Assembly (NCBI GenBank): GCA_016617785.1
Contig: JADILM010000002.1
Coordinates: 2,286,156 to 2,350,155, forward strand
Length of the DNA: 64,000 nucleotides
Reading direction: 5' to 3'
Origin: Sporobolomyces roseus
Taxonomy: Eukaryota > Basidiomycota > Microbotryomycetes > Sporidiobolales > Sporidiobolaceae
The translations under genes and the position numbers were made by a program. This document shows, one piece after another, positions 41,719 through 54,287 of this stretch (within the stretch, counting starts at the first letter, position 1; the number at the start of each line of letters is the position of its first letter). Under the pieces are notes generated by a model. The model made no database searches, was not told the origin of the DNA, and saw nothing but the letters and a program-made list of their open reading frames with translations.

Positions 41719-44643
41719 CTAATCTATAACACCACCACCATCACCTCCTCCTCCACCTTCCTTCCTTCTCCCTTTCCCTACCAATCCTTTTAAGAAATCA
41801 CGTTTCCTCCCTTTCTCTCTCTTGACCGGTTGGAATATAGAAGAGGGAATCGTACTCTCTTCCCTAGCTCCTCCGATCGAATGAAAAACGGGAGGAGGCG
41901 TACTAGAGCGGGGAGTGGGATCAGGGCGCTGCCGATCGAGAGGTCGAGTGAAGGAGCGAGGTGGAACAAATGGAGAAGCGGGAGGAGAGGCGTGGGAAGA
42001 ATGGGGGGAAGCGAGAGATTGACGGTGAGGACGTCGAGAGACGGGAGTATGGGTGGCTGAGGAGGAGGAAGCGACAATGTGAAGAGGGAGGGATTGACGT
42101 CGATTACGAAGCGGGGGAGGTTGAGAAGCGGACGAAGAAGCGAAAGCGGGAGAAAGAGAGAGTCGACGAGCGGCGGCTTCGATTGCTTCTCTCGGTTCGA
42201 TGTCGACACGACGGCTCAAGTTGTCAGAAGGCTTGGAAATTGGCCAGAGTGGGAGTTGAGCGCGAGGATCCGAGTCATCCGTGAGCTATGAAATTTTGCA
42301 CGAATCAGTTTGGCTCTGCTCTTGACGAAGAAATCGCAACGCCTAGAGTCACTTTCCATGTCTCGATCTGTAAAAGCGCGGATATATCAGGCTCAGCTGG
42401 TGGACGGAGAGGATCAGGAGAGGAACAGAAGCTTACGATCACATTCCTGAACTTTCCCCAAACTCTGACAATCCGTACAGCGATCTCGCCCTTGGGTAAT
42501 ACAGCTTCGAGACGTGCGAGAGAGTCATGACTATGTTCCAATCGTGCTTTGATCTTCTCCAGAACCCATTCTTCGACATTGTCTGCAACTTTCAAAAGGT
42601 TGTCGAGATTGGTGTTCTGAATCGTTTGAAAAGCGATACCAAGTTGACTCGAGGAGGGAAGCTCTTGACAGATTCTAGTCCAGGTACGAGGATCCCATTT
42701 CGTGTGGAAAGTTTCGAGGGCTGAACAAGAGTCGATAATGTCGATGAAGAAGAGTTGGAGGAGTTGAGCCCATTGACGGTCCTTGTCGACTCTGTCTCGG
42801 TCCCTACCTACTTCACGATTAATCTCTTCGAGTCTCCAAAGGACTTGAGCGACTTGGAAGGCGGGCCAAACGAAAGACAAGGTTCGATGGTTATCGAGAC
42901 GAACGCTTGGACGACGAATTCCGTCCACTTCGGGCCAAACTACCTCCTTTGCTGGGATCTGAAGAAGACACATTCGAGTCTTTCAGCAACCCCGATACAC
43001 TTAAGCGAAGAAAGAGACTCACAACTAGAGCCGAGTCGAGTACAAGATGCTTCGCAACGAAAATTCCAGCCGAATTGATCACTCCCGGCATCTGCGCCAC
43101 TAGTTCCAGATGAACAAGCCGAACGATCGGCGAGATCAAGTCACCGTTGACTTCGTGACTGCGTGCAGATCGAGTGTCCGAACGAGCTTTTTCGATGAAC
43201 TTTTCGCCGAACGACCAAAGCGATTCTTCCTTTCCGCTTCTCGTACGATGCCCAGTTCGAGGTGGAGCAGTCGGAGTAGAGTGAGGTACATCAGAGAGCG
43301 GCCATAGTACCATATTGCGAACTTGAGGGTCTCTATCATCCTAATTGACCAGATTTTGCGAAAAAAAGTCAGTACAACTCGTCAGAGCCTAAGCGGATCT
43401 TGCCATCATACCTGCCACACTTGGATCTAGATATTATACTGATGTCAGCTACAAGGAGTACCGAGCACTGCAATGCAAGGTTTGACGTACGAGAACGTTT
43501 CGCAATTTCGTCCAAACTTTGAAAATCCGATATGCAATCTCACCCGTAGGTATCATTTGATTACTGTGGATCTCTCCTCTCGAACGTAGGTATGCCTCCA
43601 TTCTCATCCTAATCCATCCTTCAGCCCCGGAAACTTTCTGTTTCGCACTTTCTCTGTCGATGTTTTGAATGTAGTGAGCTAGCTTCCGGTACACGTCCGT
43701 GCGGGATAGCATCTGAGTGATTGAACGCCAGAAAGACTTTTGGTAGTTGATGCGGAAAGCTTCGATACTTGAAGTATCGTTGACAACGTCGATAAAGTAA
43801 AGCTGGAGGAGTTCAATGATTTCGAGCTCGTCGTCTTCCTTTGAAGGGTGGGTTCGTAAGAGACGAGCGTCGAGGAGGTCAGATAGGCGACTGAAGGTTT
43901 GGACGACCGCAATACTTGGGGGAACGACGTCGACAAACCCTCCTCCTTCGATCTCGCAAGGGATGAGATTCGGAAAATCCCTCCAATCTCGGCTGACTTG
44001 ACGTTGCTGAGCGACAGGAGAGACGCCGATTAGCTAGGGCTCTCCGGGGAAGTAGAGAAAGTCACGCACTACCAGCTCAATGTTGACCGCTAGCTTATTG
44101 AACACTTCCATCGTACCCGGATTGACGCCTTTCAAGTGACGTGTCCTCCCGAGGTGAAAGAACACAGCGAGTTGAACCGAGAGCTTTGATTCGACAGCAC
44201 TTTGATCCAATGTGGTAGGGAATTGTTGAAGGTAAGTCGAACCAATGAAAGCGAGAGTCGCGAGCTTTCGAGGTGTTCGAGTACGCGTTTCGACAGGTAT
44301 CGGGTACTCCTCATCAGCCGGACGTACTGGAATGAGTCCTTCGTGATCAGGGACGGCGGAAGCTGGCGAATAGGGAAAGGAGCGCATCAGCGTCAAGCGA
44401 TTCTGCTGAGAAAAACAGAAAGAAACGAACAATGATTCGCAAATCGGTTCTGACCTTCTATAGGTGATGCATCGATCGGACTCGTCGGATAGTCTCTCCA
44501 GTCATTAGGGAGCTGTACTTGGAATGCTGCAACGAAAGGAAGATCAGCGAGACCTGAGCGGTAAAAGACAAACGGAGCTCACTCGTATCTTCCGGGGGTT
44601 CTCCAACATTCTCATGTCGTCCGTGTCGAGAGCTGCCGCTCAT
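41719..44643 (-). CDS. Member of the unrecognised helical-domain family with two tandem domains and two microexons
   Basis: Nine exons join in phase to 779 residues: 44583-44643, 44455-44526, 44066-44362, 43491-43996, 43412-43426, 43023-43340, 42437-42979, 42353-42367 and 41719-42231. Domain 1 has VFNKLAVNIELV, IELLQLYFIDVVND and TGEIAYRIFKVWTKLRNVL, then a 15-nt exon (IQVWQ). Domain 2 repeats it with FVAKHLVLDSALV, AQLLQLFFIDIIDSCSAL and KGEIAVRIVRVWGKFRNVI, then a second 15-nt exon (IETWK). After each microexon the text resembles the 36296-38206 protein (DPQVRNMVLWPLSD against NPRFKLWTVPS). The tail is basic and Ser/Pro-rich. It could be misread as two genes (41719-43313 and 43449-44643); the continuous phase through the first microexon favours one. 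Function unknown. Confidence 0.62.
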
Positions 44644-44900
44644 ATTGTCGATGTCCAGATGTCTGTGAAGTGAAGTGAAAGTGAGAGAGAGAGAAAGGGA
44701 AAGATTTTGTTCTCTCATGCACTTCTCTTACCGAGATCCGCGGTTTCCTATGGACCTCCTCTCTTTCCATGTTCCCTCGCCCTCGAGCGACATACTCTCA
44801 AAGGCTACTCACGACACTTCGCTTGAAATTGGAACAAGAGAGAAGAAAACGAGGACGAACTTTCGAGACGAATCCATTCTTTTACACAATCCTCTTAACA
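44644..44900. other. Intergenic region
   Basis: Promoter of the tandem-domain gene and 3' flank of the derlin gene (both minus strand). A GA-rich run lies near 44680. No gene seen. Confidence 0.3.
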
Positions 44901-46244
44901 CTACTCAGTTCCTAATCGGTTCCCTTTTCCCCATCTGTGACTCGCCGTCCTCTCCCCTCCCGCACTTCCTCCTCCCGCGGCAGCTCCACTAGTACCCGTA
45001 CTCGTTCCTCCTCCTGCCGCCCTCTGAGCAGCTGCATTCCCAGCTGGTCTAAAAGCCGTCCCGAACCCAGTCGAGTACCCACCTCCCGCTGTTGATGGTG
45101 CTGAAGAAGGAGCACCGGGACCTGATGATGAAGGAGCAATCGAATTACCGTTGCCCAACAAATTAATCAAGAATTGAGGAGGTGCGAGGAGGGTACGGGG
45201 AAGTGTAGAAGAAGTGAATCGTTGTGAATAAATCTGTGTGCAAGTTTTGTTTATTGAGATCAGTGAATAAACTCGGATGAGAAGTGTGAGAAAAAGGAGA
45301 AACTCAACGACTGAAAGATAGTAATAAGCATGAGCTGATACCATTCCTGTCAAACTAACAATCACTGCTGGAGTCCCACCATTCAAGAGATCCATCCCTA
45401 ACAAGGCGAGAGAAAAGTAGGGTGCGGGAACTTGGAGGAGTCCGTAGAGGGAAACTTTTCCGGAAGGGTTCGTTTGACCCCACTAAAAAACTCGTTCGAC
45501 GAGGTTGTGAGTTGAGTGTAAAGGAAGGAGTGAGGAGGAAGAAGGACGTACGAGGTGGATGATGCACATTAGGAATGGGTTGAAGAGGATCGGAGTTTGG
45601 AGAGGTGTGTTTAAACCCTGTTGAGGTTATCGTCTACTACTCAGTTTTGACGAAGCTAATAGCAAGGTAGAGCGACTCACGATGATTCCTCCACACATGA
45701 TCACGAAAGCCCAAGCTACTCATTGGAAAGAGACCCGTCAGTGCCTTGCGAAAGAACGAAATGTGAACTTTGCGAAACTTACTCATATCCGCTAATCGTC
45801 CCTTGAAATGACTCGATTCGAGATCTTTCAAACTCCTATAAATCATGATCGCATTGAACACGACTGGTAATCCACTCCCACCGAAAAAGAAAGGTCTATC
45901 CCACTCCCTCCTCAACCCATTAGCTCTCATCCTTCCTTTCGATCAAAAGAGGAGAGGGCGTACAATACGAGTCGATGAATTTCCCAGTTCTTTGCGATGA
46001 GGGAAGGGATGAATGCATAACTATAAGGATTGATCAGTTTGAGTAAGGACGAGATGGTCACGACTCCTAGCAAGCCGAGGGTCGTTCGGGTGAAGGGTGG
46101 GATTTGTTGAATCTGTTATGAAAGGGCGATTGGGGGGTCAGTGAATGGTAGAGAGGGAGAGAGAGGAAGGGGGGGGAGATCGATGACGCTCCACCTTTTT
46201 GGGGGAAGGAGAGTGGAGCTTACGGCGTAACGCAAGTCATCCAT
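44901..46244 (-). CDS. Derlin (ER-associated degradation membrane protein)
   Basis: Derlins are rhomboid-like pseudoproteases that pass misfolded proteins from the ER to Cdc48. Start ATG is at 46244. Short first exon MDDLRYA, then IQQIPPFTRTTLGLLGVVTI, INPYSYAFIPSLIAKNWEIH and RPFFFGGSGLPVVFNAIMIY. After small middle exons come SWAFVIMCGGIIGLNT-like sequence, LQTPILFNPFLMCIIHLW and PSGKVSLYGLLQVPAPYFSL, then TPAVIVSLTGMVSAHAYYYL. No catalytic Ser/His dyad is expected in derlins. The C-terminal Gly/Ala/Ser-rich tail ends HRWGKGNRLGTE, which fits an SHP-type Cdc48-binding box, as in Dfm1 or Der1 of other fungi. Six or seven exons. I cannot decide between Der1 and Dfm1. Confidence 0.9.
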
Positions 46245-46440
46245 GTTGGATCGTAGTAGAAAAGTGGGAAGAAGCCGAAGCGAGAGAGATTGAGGAAATG
46301 AAGTGAAGTGAAGGAGGTAGAGAAGTTTCTTCGAAGGAATTTGAACAAGTCGAAAAGGGTCAAACTCTCAATTCTAAATCTGTATAACGACCAAGGTTGC
46401 GATGCAATGATGCTATATTATTCTAGAGTCCACTACAAAT

Positions 46441-47496
46441 CTACACTCTCTTCGTCTCTTCTCCTTCCACCGTTAATCCAGCTCTCCTCCTCATTCCCTC
46501 CCACCTCATCCTCCTCTCGGTTCTTCTCTCCTCTGCTTCTCTATCCAAAGTCTCCTTGACCTCTCTCCAATACCCCAATTCTTCCTTCGTCGTCTCATTC
46601 TCTTCTTCCTCCCTATCCTCCCTTTTCTCTTTCTCACTTTGCGATTTCTCCTTTGGTTGAGCCCACGACGGTAATGAAGGTCTTGATGCCTCTAACGCTG
46701 GTGCTAATCGATGTGAGAGTGCCAAAGACAAACCTTCCATCTGTATGCCTTCCATTTCATTAGCTCACTCACTCGACTCGAAAAGAAAGAGAAAAAAAGA
46801 GGTAAAGAAAAAACTAACGTCTTCAACTCCTAACCATTTCATAGTACCCCAAACGGCGACCCCAAAAACAGAGAAAGTAATAGCCGTAGCAATCCCCAAT
46901 GCCTTCGCTGCGTAAATAGCAGGATTGAACCCAGGTTCAGCCAACATGGCTTCTTGTTCCCTCCTCAAAGTTTCTTCTTCCCCATCTTCATGCAATTTAT
47001 CTTGTCTGTCTAATTCAGTCGCGTATTCGGTTGAAGTACGAGTGAGTGTAGTGTTGGGTAAGAAATAAGAAGAGGGAGATGTTGGATTGGGAGAGGAAGA
47101 AGAAGAGGAGGAAGAGGGGGAAACGAAAGATGGTAATAAACGTTTCTTTGTTGAAGGAGGAAGAGTGAGCGAGTTTGGATGTAGGAAAGAAGCAGTAGGT
47201 GCAGTTGGTCTAGGAGGAGAGGGAGAAGGAGTCGAGTTGAAGAGGATCTTTGGTTTCTTTATTCGAGTCGAAGATTGAGAGAGTAGAGTAGGGATAGAAG
47301 GGGTAGGAGGAGTTACTGGAGAGCTAGTTTGAGATCTCTTGAGTGCTGAACCGGCTGTACGGCCTGTAACGAGTAGAGTAGTTCCGATTGAGATGAGGAA
47401 GACTAAAGTGTACTTCTTTTGATCTTCTGGTGATAACGAATCCCAGAATCCATCTGGTTTTGGTTTGGTAGGTGATGGGGGAGGTGGAGAGGACAT
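46441..47496 (-). CDS. Two-helix probable mitochondrial membrane protein (TMEM242/Aim11-like)
   Basis: Start ATG is at 47496: MSSPPPPSPTKPKPDGFWDS. The first helix is KYTLVFLISIGTTLLVTG. A Ser/Pro-rich loop of about 100 residues follows, then FNPAIYAAKALGIATAITFS and FGVAVWGTMKWLGVEDV, the second helix. After one intron the charged C-terminus has EGLSLALSHRLAPALEAS and a long Glu/Lys/Arg coiled-coil-like tail (RREDREEEENETTKEEL-type). Two helices around a small-residue-rich GxAxAxxFxxFG stretch recall TMEM242 (an ATP synthase assembly factor) or yeast Aim11. This placement is from memory of pattern only; a less specific label would be a fungal two-helix membrane protein. Confidence 0.6.
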
Positions 47497-47883
47497 TCGA
47501 GCAGTGTTGAGTGAAGAGAGAAGAAAGGAGAGAGAAAAATTTCGCAATGTTTGACCTCAAGAGGACTTCTCTCGTTTCGCAGCGATTCATAGGGTTACGT
47601 TCATTCGACATTTCCATTTGCAGTAGAAACGCAGAAAGGTGCAAGATAACTACGAAAGAAACGAATTGCAAGAAATCGAGAGGAGAAATGCTTTTTAGGG
47701 GACAGAAGAATTGCTTTGGTTTTGAACGAGAGAGACGGAATGATTGGCTGCTGTGATAGAGACGACGGTATGAAGAGTGAGGGGGAGTTAAGTGGGGGTC
47801 AGGAGAGTTTGAAGAGAGGTTTCGTAGCTGAGATTTTAGATAATTTTGGGATTGTAAACGAGTCGATCATGAATTGAGATAGG
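47497..47883. other. Intergenic region
   Basis: 387 bp: promoter of the two-helix gene and 3' flank of the Tudor-SN gene. No supported gene. Confidence 0.35.
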
Positions 47884-50800
47884 TTAATCCTCGAGGACCT
47901 AATTCATACAAGCTCTCGGAATCAGTAATCGTCTCTGTGAGTGTCGGAGTGAAAAGAGACTCACATCTCCCAATTCGTAAGCACCGTACCTACCTCTCCT
48001 CGCTTCTTCCTGAGCCCTATCGAGCGCCTTGACAACACCAGGATAAGCGTCTCTCAACCTTGACCTCTTATCAATCCTCGCGAGTCCCTCCCTGACGAGT
48101 TGAACGTTGATTGAAGATTCATGTGAAGCGAGCGATGAGGGGTCGGAGGGATCAAAGAGGGATAAATGGAGTGAAGAGGAATCGCGGTGATCGATGTTTG
48201 CTACTAGTGTTTGACCCTATACAATCGGAAGGAGAGTTAGTTGAGAAAGGAGGAGGAGAGGGAGGGGGAAAAGAAAGTTTACTTCGCAGAGTTCACGGAA
48301 TCTGTCCATTGCGTCAACACCGTACTCGGTTCGCCAATCGAGGAGATTGACAAATGACAGAGTAGCTTCCTTCGCTTGACCTTCTAGGGATTTGAACTGA
48401 GAAGCGAGAGGTCGAAGGAGGGAATACGAAATCGTTTCAGAGTTTCCATCTGTACGCACGTGAACTCGTCAGCATCCTGAGACAGAAGTAAGTTGATTGA
48501 GAACGTGTACGTACAATCGATGTAAATAACCTCAGCCTCCTTCTTTCCAGGGTTCGATTTCCTAACCTTTGCTCTGTACCATTGACCATCTTGCGAGAAC
48601 TTTGCCGAAACGAGATCACCCGATCTCGGAGTGAATCCAGCAGGAGTAACATCCGAAGATTGATGGAACAAAGTTAATTCAGACATGAGTGATTCAAGTT
48701 CGGGAATACCTATTCCGCTCTCTCTCTCAATCAGTCTTCGAAACGAGAGTAGTGAGAGGAGGGACGTACCTCCATTCTTGAGAATTTGGACCGAGAATGA
48801 AAAAGGTAAACTTTCTGTACCTCCTCGAACTTCTGAAACGACGACATCAACATATTCTTTCCTCGCTTCCAATTTCTTTCCTCCAGTCGACACTTCCTCT
48901 TCGGGTTGTGCACTCGGATCATAATTCGACCACAGGTTCTTGCGAGAAGATTGAGCCGAGGATTGAGCAGAGAATAAGGCTTTGTCCGAGGAGTAATCGT
49001 CAACTTTCGCTAATCCTTCTGAAACTAATGAGTGAGCAACATCTTGTCCATTAATCGACATCTATTTCCCAACCCACTCATCTCATTCAGCTGACAACTC
49101 GGAAACGGAGTAGTTAGAGAGAAGACGTACACGACCGATGAATCCACCAGATTTATCATTACTCTCTACACTCAATTCCACTTCCCTCTGTAACAATTTA
49201 CGATTCGACCATAAAGCAGCCTCGGCTCCATAAGGTTCACTCTTCTCGTTCGGGTTGCGAGCGGTTCGAGGAGCTCGAATGTTGGAGAGTACGAAAGTCA
49301 ACTTGATATCTTGTTTGGGAATCCAAATCTGATCATTTGAGAGAGAGAGTGAGTCAGAGAGCGTGAAGAGGGAGAGAGAGAGGACGTAAAAGCGTACCTT
49401 GAATCGAGAACCGGAAGCAACGAAATCGACAATACCGTTCAATCGACCCGTTCGTTTGAATTGACTCAAGAAAGGAGCAGCTTTATGCGACGACTGTGTC
49501 CGACACGTCAAGATATCAGTGTTCAGAATCTTGATGAATGCTGAGTACTCGGAGTGTGACTCACCTCTGAAGCATCGATAATCCTAGGAGCGAGGAAATC
49601 TTTACCCGAATGAACTCCCCTCTTTTCCTCGATAGCTTTCATTTCCGCACCCATCAAACTATCATATTCCGAACTCCTCATCTCGTCCCCTTGTCGATGT
49701 CTCAAGACACTGACCAAACCCCTTTCGACCAAGAGTTCAGAAACGTTTTGACCAGAGGGAAGTAAACGAATAGTTGCGCATTCTCGAGCTTCGAAATCAC
49801 CTTCGGCGGGTTTGATGTAATCGATAGTGACCAAAACCTAATACGAACGATTGAAAGGGTGAGTGAAGAAAGGGAGAGAGAGAGAAGAGAGAGAGAGAGA
49901 TAAAAGACGTTACTTGTTTCCCGATGAGTTTCTTACGAAGGAATTCTTTTCCCTCGATTTGAAGACCAGCTTGTTTAGGATCGGTGGGTCTGCGCGCACA
50001 AAATCAATCGGTCCACTGTCAGTTCGATAACGAGATCCTGGGAAAGTAGAGAGAGAAAATGAATGGCTCACTTTGGTTGCCTGATCGAACTCAATTGAAC
50101 TTTCTTTTCCTCTTTGCCCATCTCAGTCTTACTAAGCGTGACCATATCTGCACCCCAAACTTTAACAACCCACGCATTAAAACTTCCCTTTCCTCCTCCT
50201 CCTCCCGTCGCTCCCTTCTTTGCCAAGTCGATTTCTGGATCAGGTAAATCTTTCCATAATCCCTTCCTCAATAATTTCGCTTCCTTCTCTGCAGATCTCA
50301 ATTCTGACATCATGGTAGGAGTTGGTGAAATCGAGAGGAATCCAGCATGCCAATCTATAATCTTTGCCAATCCGACTGAAACTAATAAACTCGCAATGTT
50401 TCCAGCAGGATGTTGAACCGTTCCCAAGAATAAATTCGCCGTTTGAATTGGAGTTTGACCGGATGCGAGTGAAGGAGTAGGGAGGGATAAGAGAGTGACC
50501 TTGACGAGTCGTTGTAGAAGTCGAGATTCGACAAAGAATTTAGATTCATCCCCGAATTCTTCAGACGAGACATCTTCTCGACCAGAAAGGTTTCCTGAAC
50601 GAGGTGCACGAACTCCTGCGATTCCGAGGTTGATCAAGTGGTGGTAGGTTTGAGAGAATAATAATCGAACTCGGATTTGAGATCCATTAGTTACTCCTTC
50701 AACGATAGCTGAGAAACACACACTCGACTCAGATCAGTACCACTCGATTATCAAGGGTATGAAATGACTCACCATCGATTGGTTTCCCTTTATACTTTTG

Positions 50801-51494
50801 TAAGAATTCGTTTGGATCACTAGGCATCATATAATCCACTTGCCTCTCCTTCTCTTCCCCTCCCCATACACCCCTCCCATGCCTCTTTGCCTCTTCCTCT
50901 AAATCCCTCAAATAACTCCTCCTAACCCCCTCCTCACTCTCCTCATCCCCAACTCTCTTGTTCTCCCTAACTTTTGCCCATCCAGCTTTAACCAATTCAG
51001 CTGCTACATCAATCGCCGAGTCATCGGATGAAGGGGAAGGGACGTAAACTAATCCGAATTCCAATGGAGGTGAAACAGTGTTGATGGAGTAGGAAGTTGA
51101 GAATGTAACTTCTTTTCCAACTACTAGGGATCGGAGGTAGTCACGAGCTTCGAATGCCCAGGATTCATCTGATCTGTCTCGGGTTCCTAATCGAGGTGCT
51201 GAGAGATCCGCTAGATGCAACACCTAATTCAATGAATTCGAGAGGGTTTAGCGAGGGGAAGCAAGGGAGGGAGAGGAAAGGGGAGAGAGGAGATGTTACT
51301 TTTTCAGCGGGTAAGTGAGATGAGGAAGTGATCTTTCCTCGAAGAACGAGCTGCGAGAGAGGAGAGGGAGGGAAAGGAAAGTCAGAGGGAAACGTGTTCG
51401 AACAAGTTGAGAGGAAGAAGAGACAAACGGTATCGGCTGATAAGACGCTCTTTACTATAGCTTGCATAGAATTGGGTTGATCTGGTTCTGCCAT
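47884..51494 (-). CDS. SND1: Tudor staphylococcal nuclease (SND1/Tudor-SN)
   Basis: Tudor-SN is a cytoplasmic RNA-binding protein with roles in RNA decay, splicing and stress granules. The start at 51494 gives MAEPDQPNSMQAIVKSVLSA. Four SN-like domains follow. Domain 1 has LADLSAPRLGTRDRSDESWA and LRSLVVGKEVTFS; domain 2 INLGIAGVRAPRSGN and SRLLQRLVKVTLLS; domain 3 VVKVWGADMVTLSK and KEFLRKKLIGKQVLV; domain 4 VLSNIRAPRTARNPNEKSEP. The Tudor domain is SGDLVSAKFSQDGQWYRAKV with VIYIDYGNSETI. A partial fifth SN domain ends the protein (INVQLVREGLARIDKRS). The stop is at 47884 after a tiny last exon (VLED). At least ten exons. Nuclease catalytic residues are usually lost in this family and I do not see a full set. 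Confidence 0.93.
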
Positions 51495-51703
51495 AATCGA
51501 GTTGGGCTGTTCTTGGTGGGTTGGCTGAAGAAGAAAGCATGCAAGCAGCTCCTCGTCGACTTTGCGAATTCTTTCTCCTATTTCACTGCTGCATACAGTC
51601 CGACGATTCAATGGGTTGCAGAGGTTGTTTATGCATCAATAGAACTAGATCAACAGATTACTACGAACCACTCTCAACCTCTCACTCTCCATCTCCTTCA
51701 ATA
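51495..51703. promoter_or_regulatory. Shared divergent promoter region SND1 / sphingoid base kinase
   Basis: 209 bp between divergent start codons; CT-rich before the plus-strand start. No element assigned. Confidence 0.35.
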
Positions 51704-53900
51704 ATGGATTCAACTGAATTAATCCTAATCTCGGATAAATCAAACTCTCTTATTGTCAACCTCTCACTAACTCTGGATGGTCTAGTAGTTGTAAAACGTA
51801 AACCAGGTAAATCTCCCTTCCTTCTACTCTCTCAGTCTACTCAAGAGATTGATTTCCTTTCCTCTCTTCCCCACTTCTTTCTTTCTCAAGGCCCTCTTCA
51901 TTCACTCAAACTAGGGAATCGTACGCTCTCTCCCCTTTCCTCCTCTTTGCAAAATCTCAAACTAACTCCTCTCTTCCCACTCGAGTGTAGCTCATTCTAC
52001 ATCAACTCGTTTAATCCCTTACATCTCTTTATTATCCCTCACTGCTACCCACTCTTCCCCTGGTCCTTCGAGATTGGAGATCAATGCGTTAGTACCTAGT
52101 GTGAAAGGGGACGAGAAAAGTAAAATGAGGTTATGGAGTTTGAGGGGGAAAGTCGAGGAGGTAACTCAAGGAGGGCATCATCGAGGAGGTGAGGAAGAAG
52201 GGAGGTGTCGATTGGATGAATGGGTGAAAATGGGAATGGAGAGTGCTTATAAAGGTTAGGATTTATTCTCTCTCTCACACTACTCTTTGAGCGAAATTGA
52301 TTGTGGAATTAGTTTTAGATTCTAAACCTCGACGTCGATTCCACGTCATCTTGAATCCAGTAGGTGGTAAAGGACTCGCAAAGAAAGCTTGGGAATCATC
52401 GGTGAAACCCATTTTGGAAGCGACTGGTTCAACTTACACAATCTCTCGTTTCGTTCTCTTTTCCCTCCTCCTCCTCATCTACTCCCTCACTAAATTCCTC
52501 TTTCACTTAGATACTGGACCCCCCGGATCTTCATCACATGCGTATCAACTCGGATTGAATCATGAACCAGAAGAATTTGATGCGTTGATGAGTTTGTCGG
52601 GAGATGGAATCGTTCATGAATTATTGAATGGATTGGCGAATCAACCGGGGAGGGGTAAGAAAGCTTTGAGAGAGACAAAAGTCGTTCATGTTCCGTGTGG
52701 GAGTGGCAACGCTTTGGCTACTTCAATCGTTGGACCTGAAAGAGTAGGGGATTGGATGTGGTGTACTTTAGTTGGGATCAAAGGTACGTCTTCCCTTTCT
52801 GATGATTGAGAGGGAGTGTCAGGGATGCTGATGTGTGAGAGTGGGAGTAGGGAAGCCGATCAAGATGGATTTATGTTCGGTTACTCAAGCGGGAGGGAAA
52901 AGATTGTTTTCATTCTTGACTCAAGCTTTCGGATTAATGGCGGATCTAGGTCAGTTCTTTACTTTCCCTCTCTCTGCACTCCTGCACCCTCTGCTAGCAA
53001 TTCAATTTCCCCCCCGGGTCTCATTGCGACTAGAGAACTGATCCTGATCGAATGCTTCTTCAGATCTCGGTACAGAACACTTACGATTCCTTGGAGATTT
53101 ACGTTTCACACTCGGTTACATTCAAGGCAGTCTATCTCGTCGTCGATACCCTTGTAAACTAACGGTACTCGTCGACAATTCATCGAAGTCTTCGATCGCT
53201 CAATCTCACAACGAATCACTCCTTGACCCTTCAACCTCGACTCGAGCTCAAGAAGAAGAAGATTCAGATGAGATTCCGCCGTTGAAGTTTGGGTATCCGG
53301 ATGAAGAGTTGAGTGAGGAGATTAGAGATGAATTGAGGAGGAGGAAAGTTGAGGTTTTACCGAGGGATGGCGAGTTGGAAAGTGGGAAATGGTGGGAGAT
53401 TGATTTGACGAATCGATCAGATCAAAAGGGAAAGGGAAAGGGTAAAGAGAAAGAGAAAGGAGTTTTCTTTTTGTATGGAGGAAAAATGCCATTCGTTTCG
53501 AAAGATGTTAGTTTCTTCTTCTTCTTCTCTCTTCCTTGGAGTGTGACTTATTGAAATGAATTTGAGATGATGGGATTAGGTCATGTTATTCCCTGCTGCT
53601 TCACCCTCAGATGGTTTGATCGATTTAGCAATCGTTTCACCCATGTCACCCCTCGAAGCTCTAACCGCAATGGATGGAGCGGAATCTGGCAAACTTTATA
53701 ATCACCCTTCATTACTCTACCTCAAGACTCCCGCTTATCGACTCTCATTCCCACGGAAGAAGGATGGAGGAGGGTATTTGAGTATTGATGGAGAGTCAAT
53801 CGAACATAGGGATTTTAATGTAGAGGTTCATGAGGGTTTGGCGAGGGTTATGTGTCTTGGTGGCAAGTTGGAGGGGAGTAGGAAAATCGAGGGATACTAA
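51704..53900 (+). CDS. Sphingoid long-chain base kinase (DAG-kinase catalytic domain, LCB4/LCB5 type)
   Basis: It phosphorylates sphingoid bases, linking sphingolipid breakdown to signalling. Start ATG at 51704. After a poorly conserved N-terminus of about 150 residues spread over several exons comes the DAGK catalytic domain: RRRFHVILNPVGGKGLAKKA (Gly-rich nucleotide loop), HAYQLGLNHEPEEFDALMSL, SGDGIVHELLNGLANQPG (the SGDG signature), and VVHVPCGSGNALATSI. The C-terminal lobe has MDLCSVTQAGGKRLFSFLTQ, GLMADLDLGTEHLRFLGDLR, PFVSKDVMLFPAASPSDGL and LSIDGESIEHRDFNVEVHEG. An acidic/Lys-rich insert lies near 53230-53460. Six or more introns; splice sites in the N-terminal part are the least certain. 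Stop at 53900. Confidence 0.9.
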
Positions 53901-54287
53901 GATTAGGGGAGAGCTGGAACTCTCTCGAAAAGTCGAATCGAGATTGATTTTAGAGTGTTAGACTTCGGGGGTTGTAATCGAACTACTTCAAACGAGACTT
54001 GATAGCTTCAAGTGAGGGTGCACGAGATCGGCTGAGAGTGCGAGATTCGAGCAGAATCCATCATCGAAAGACAAGAAACGATCTAGGAAGCGAAAGCGAG
54101 CTTTCAACAGGAGCTCCTCTTCCTACCTTGCATTTTTTGCTCTACTCTTCCCCCGAAGACACTACGATAGTCAGTACTTGATCTATTCACATTCCAAGAT
54201 CTATTATTTCGATCTACTTTCCAATCGATCAAATCCATCCTCGAATTCTCCCTCATCGATCCCCCTTCCTCAACCACCTTCCGCAAA
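53901..54287. other. Convergent spacer
   Basis: 387 bp containing the 3' flanks of the kinase gene and the paraoxonase-like gene. No gene seen. Confidence 0.35.

Noticed and set aside
42891..43313. Separate gene starting at the ATG at 43313
   Set aside because: The preceding exons, including the 15-nt microexon, run into it in phase, so it is better read as the start of the second domain of the gene at 41719-44643.
46441..46755. Charged 104-codon frame as its own gene
   Set aside because: It follows directly from the two-helix membrane protein gene through one intron and forms its C-terminal tail.
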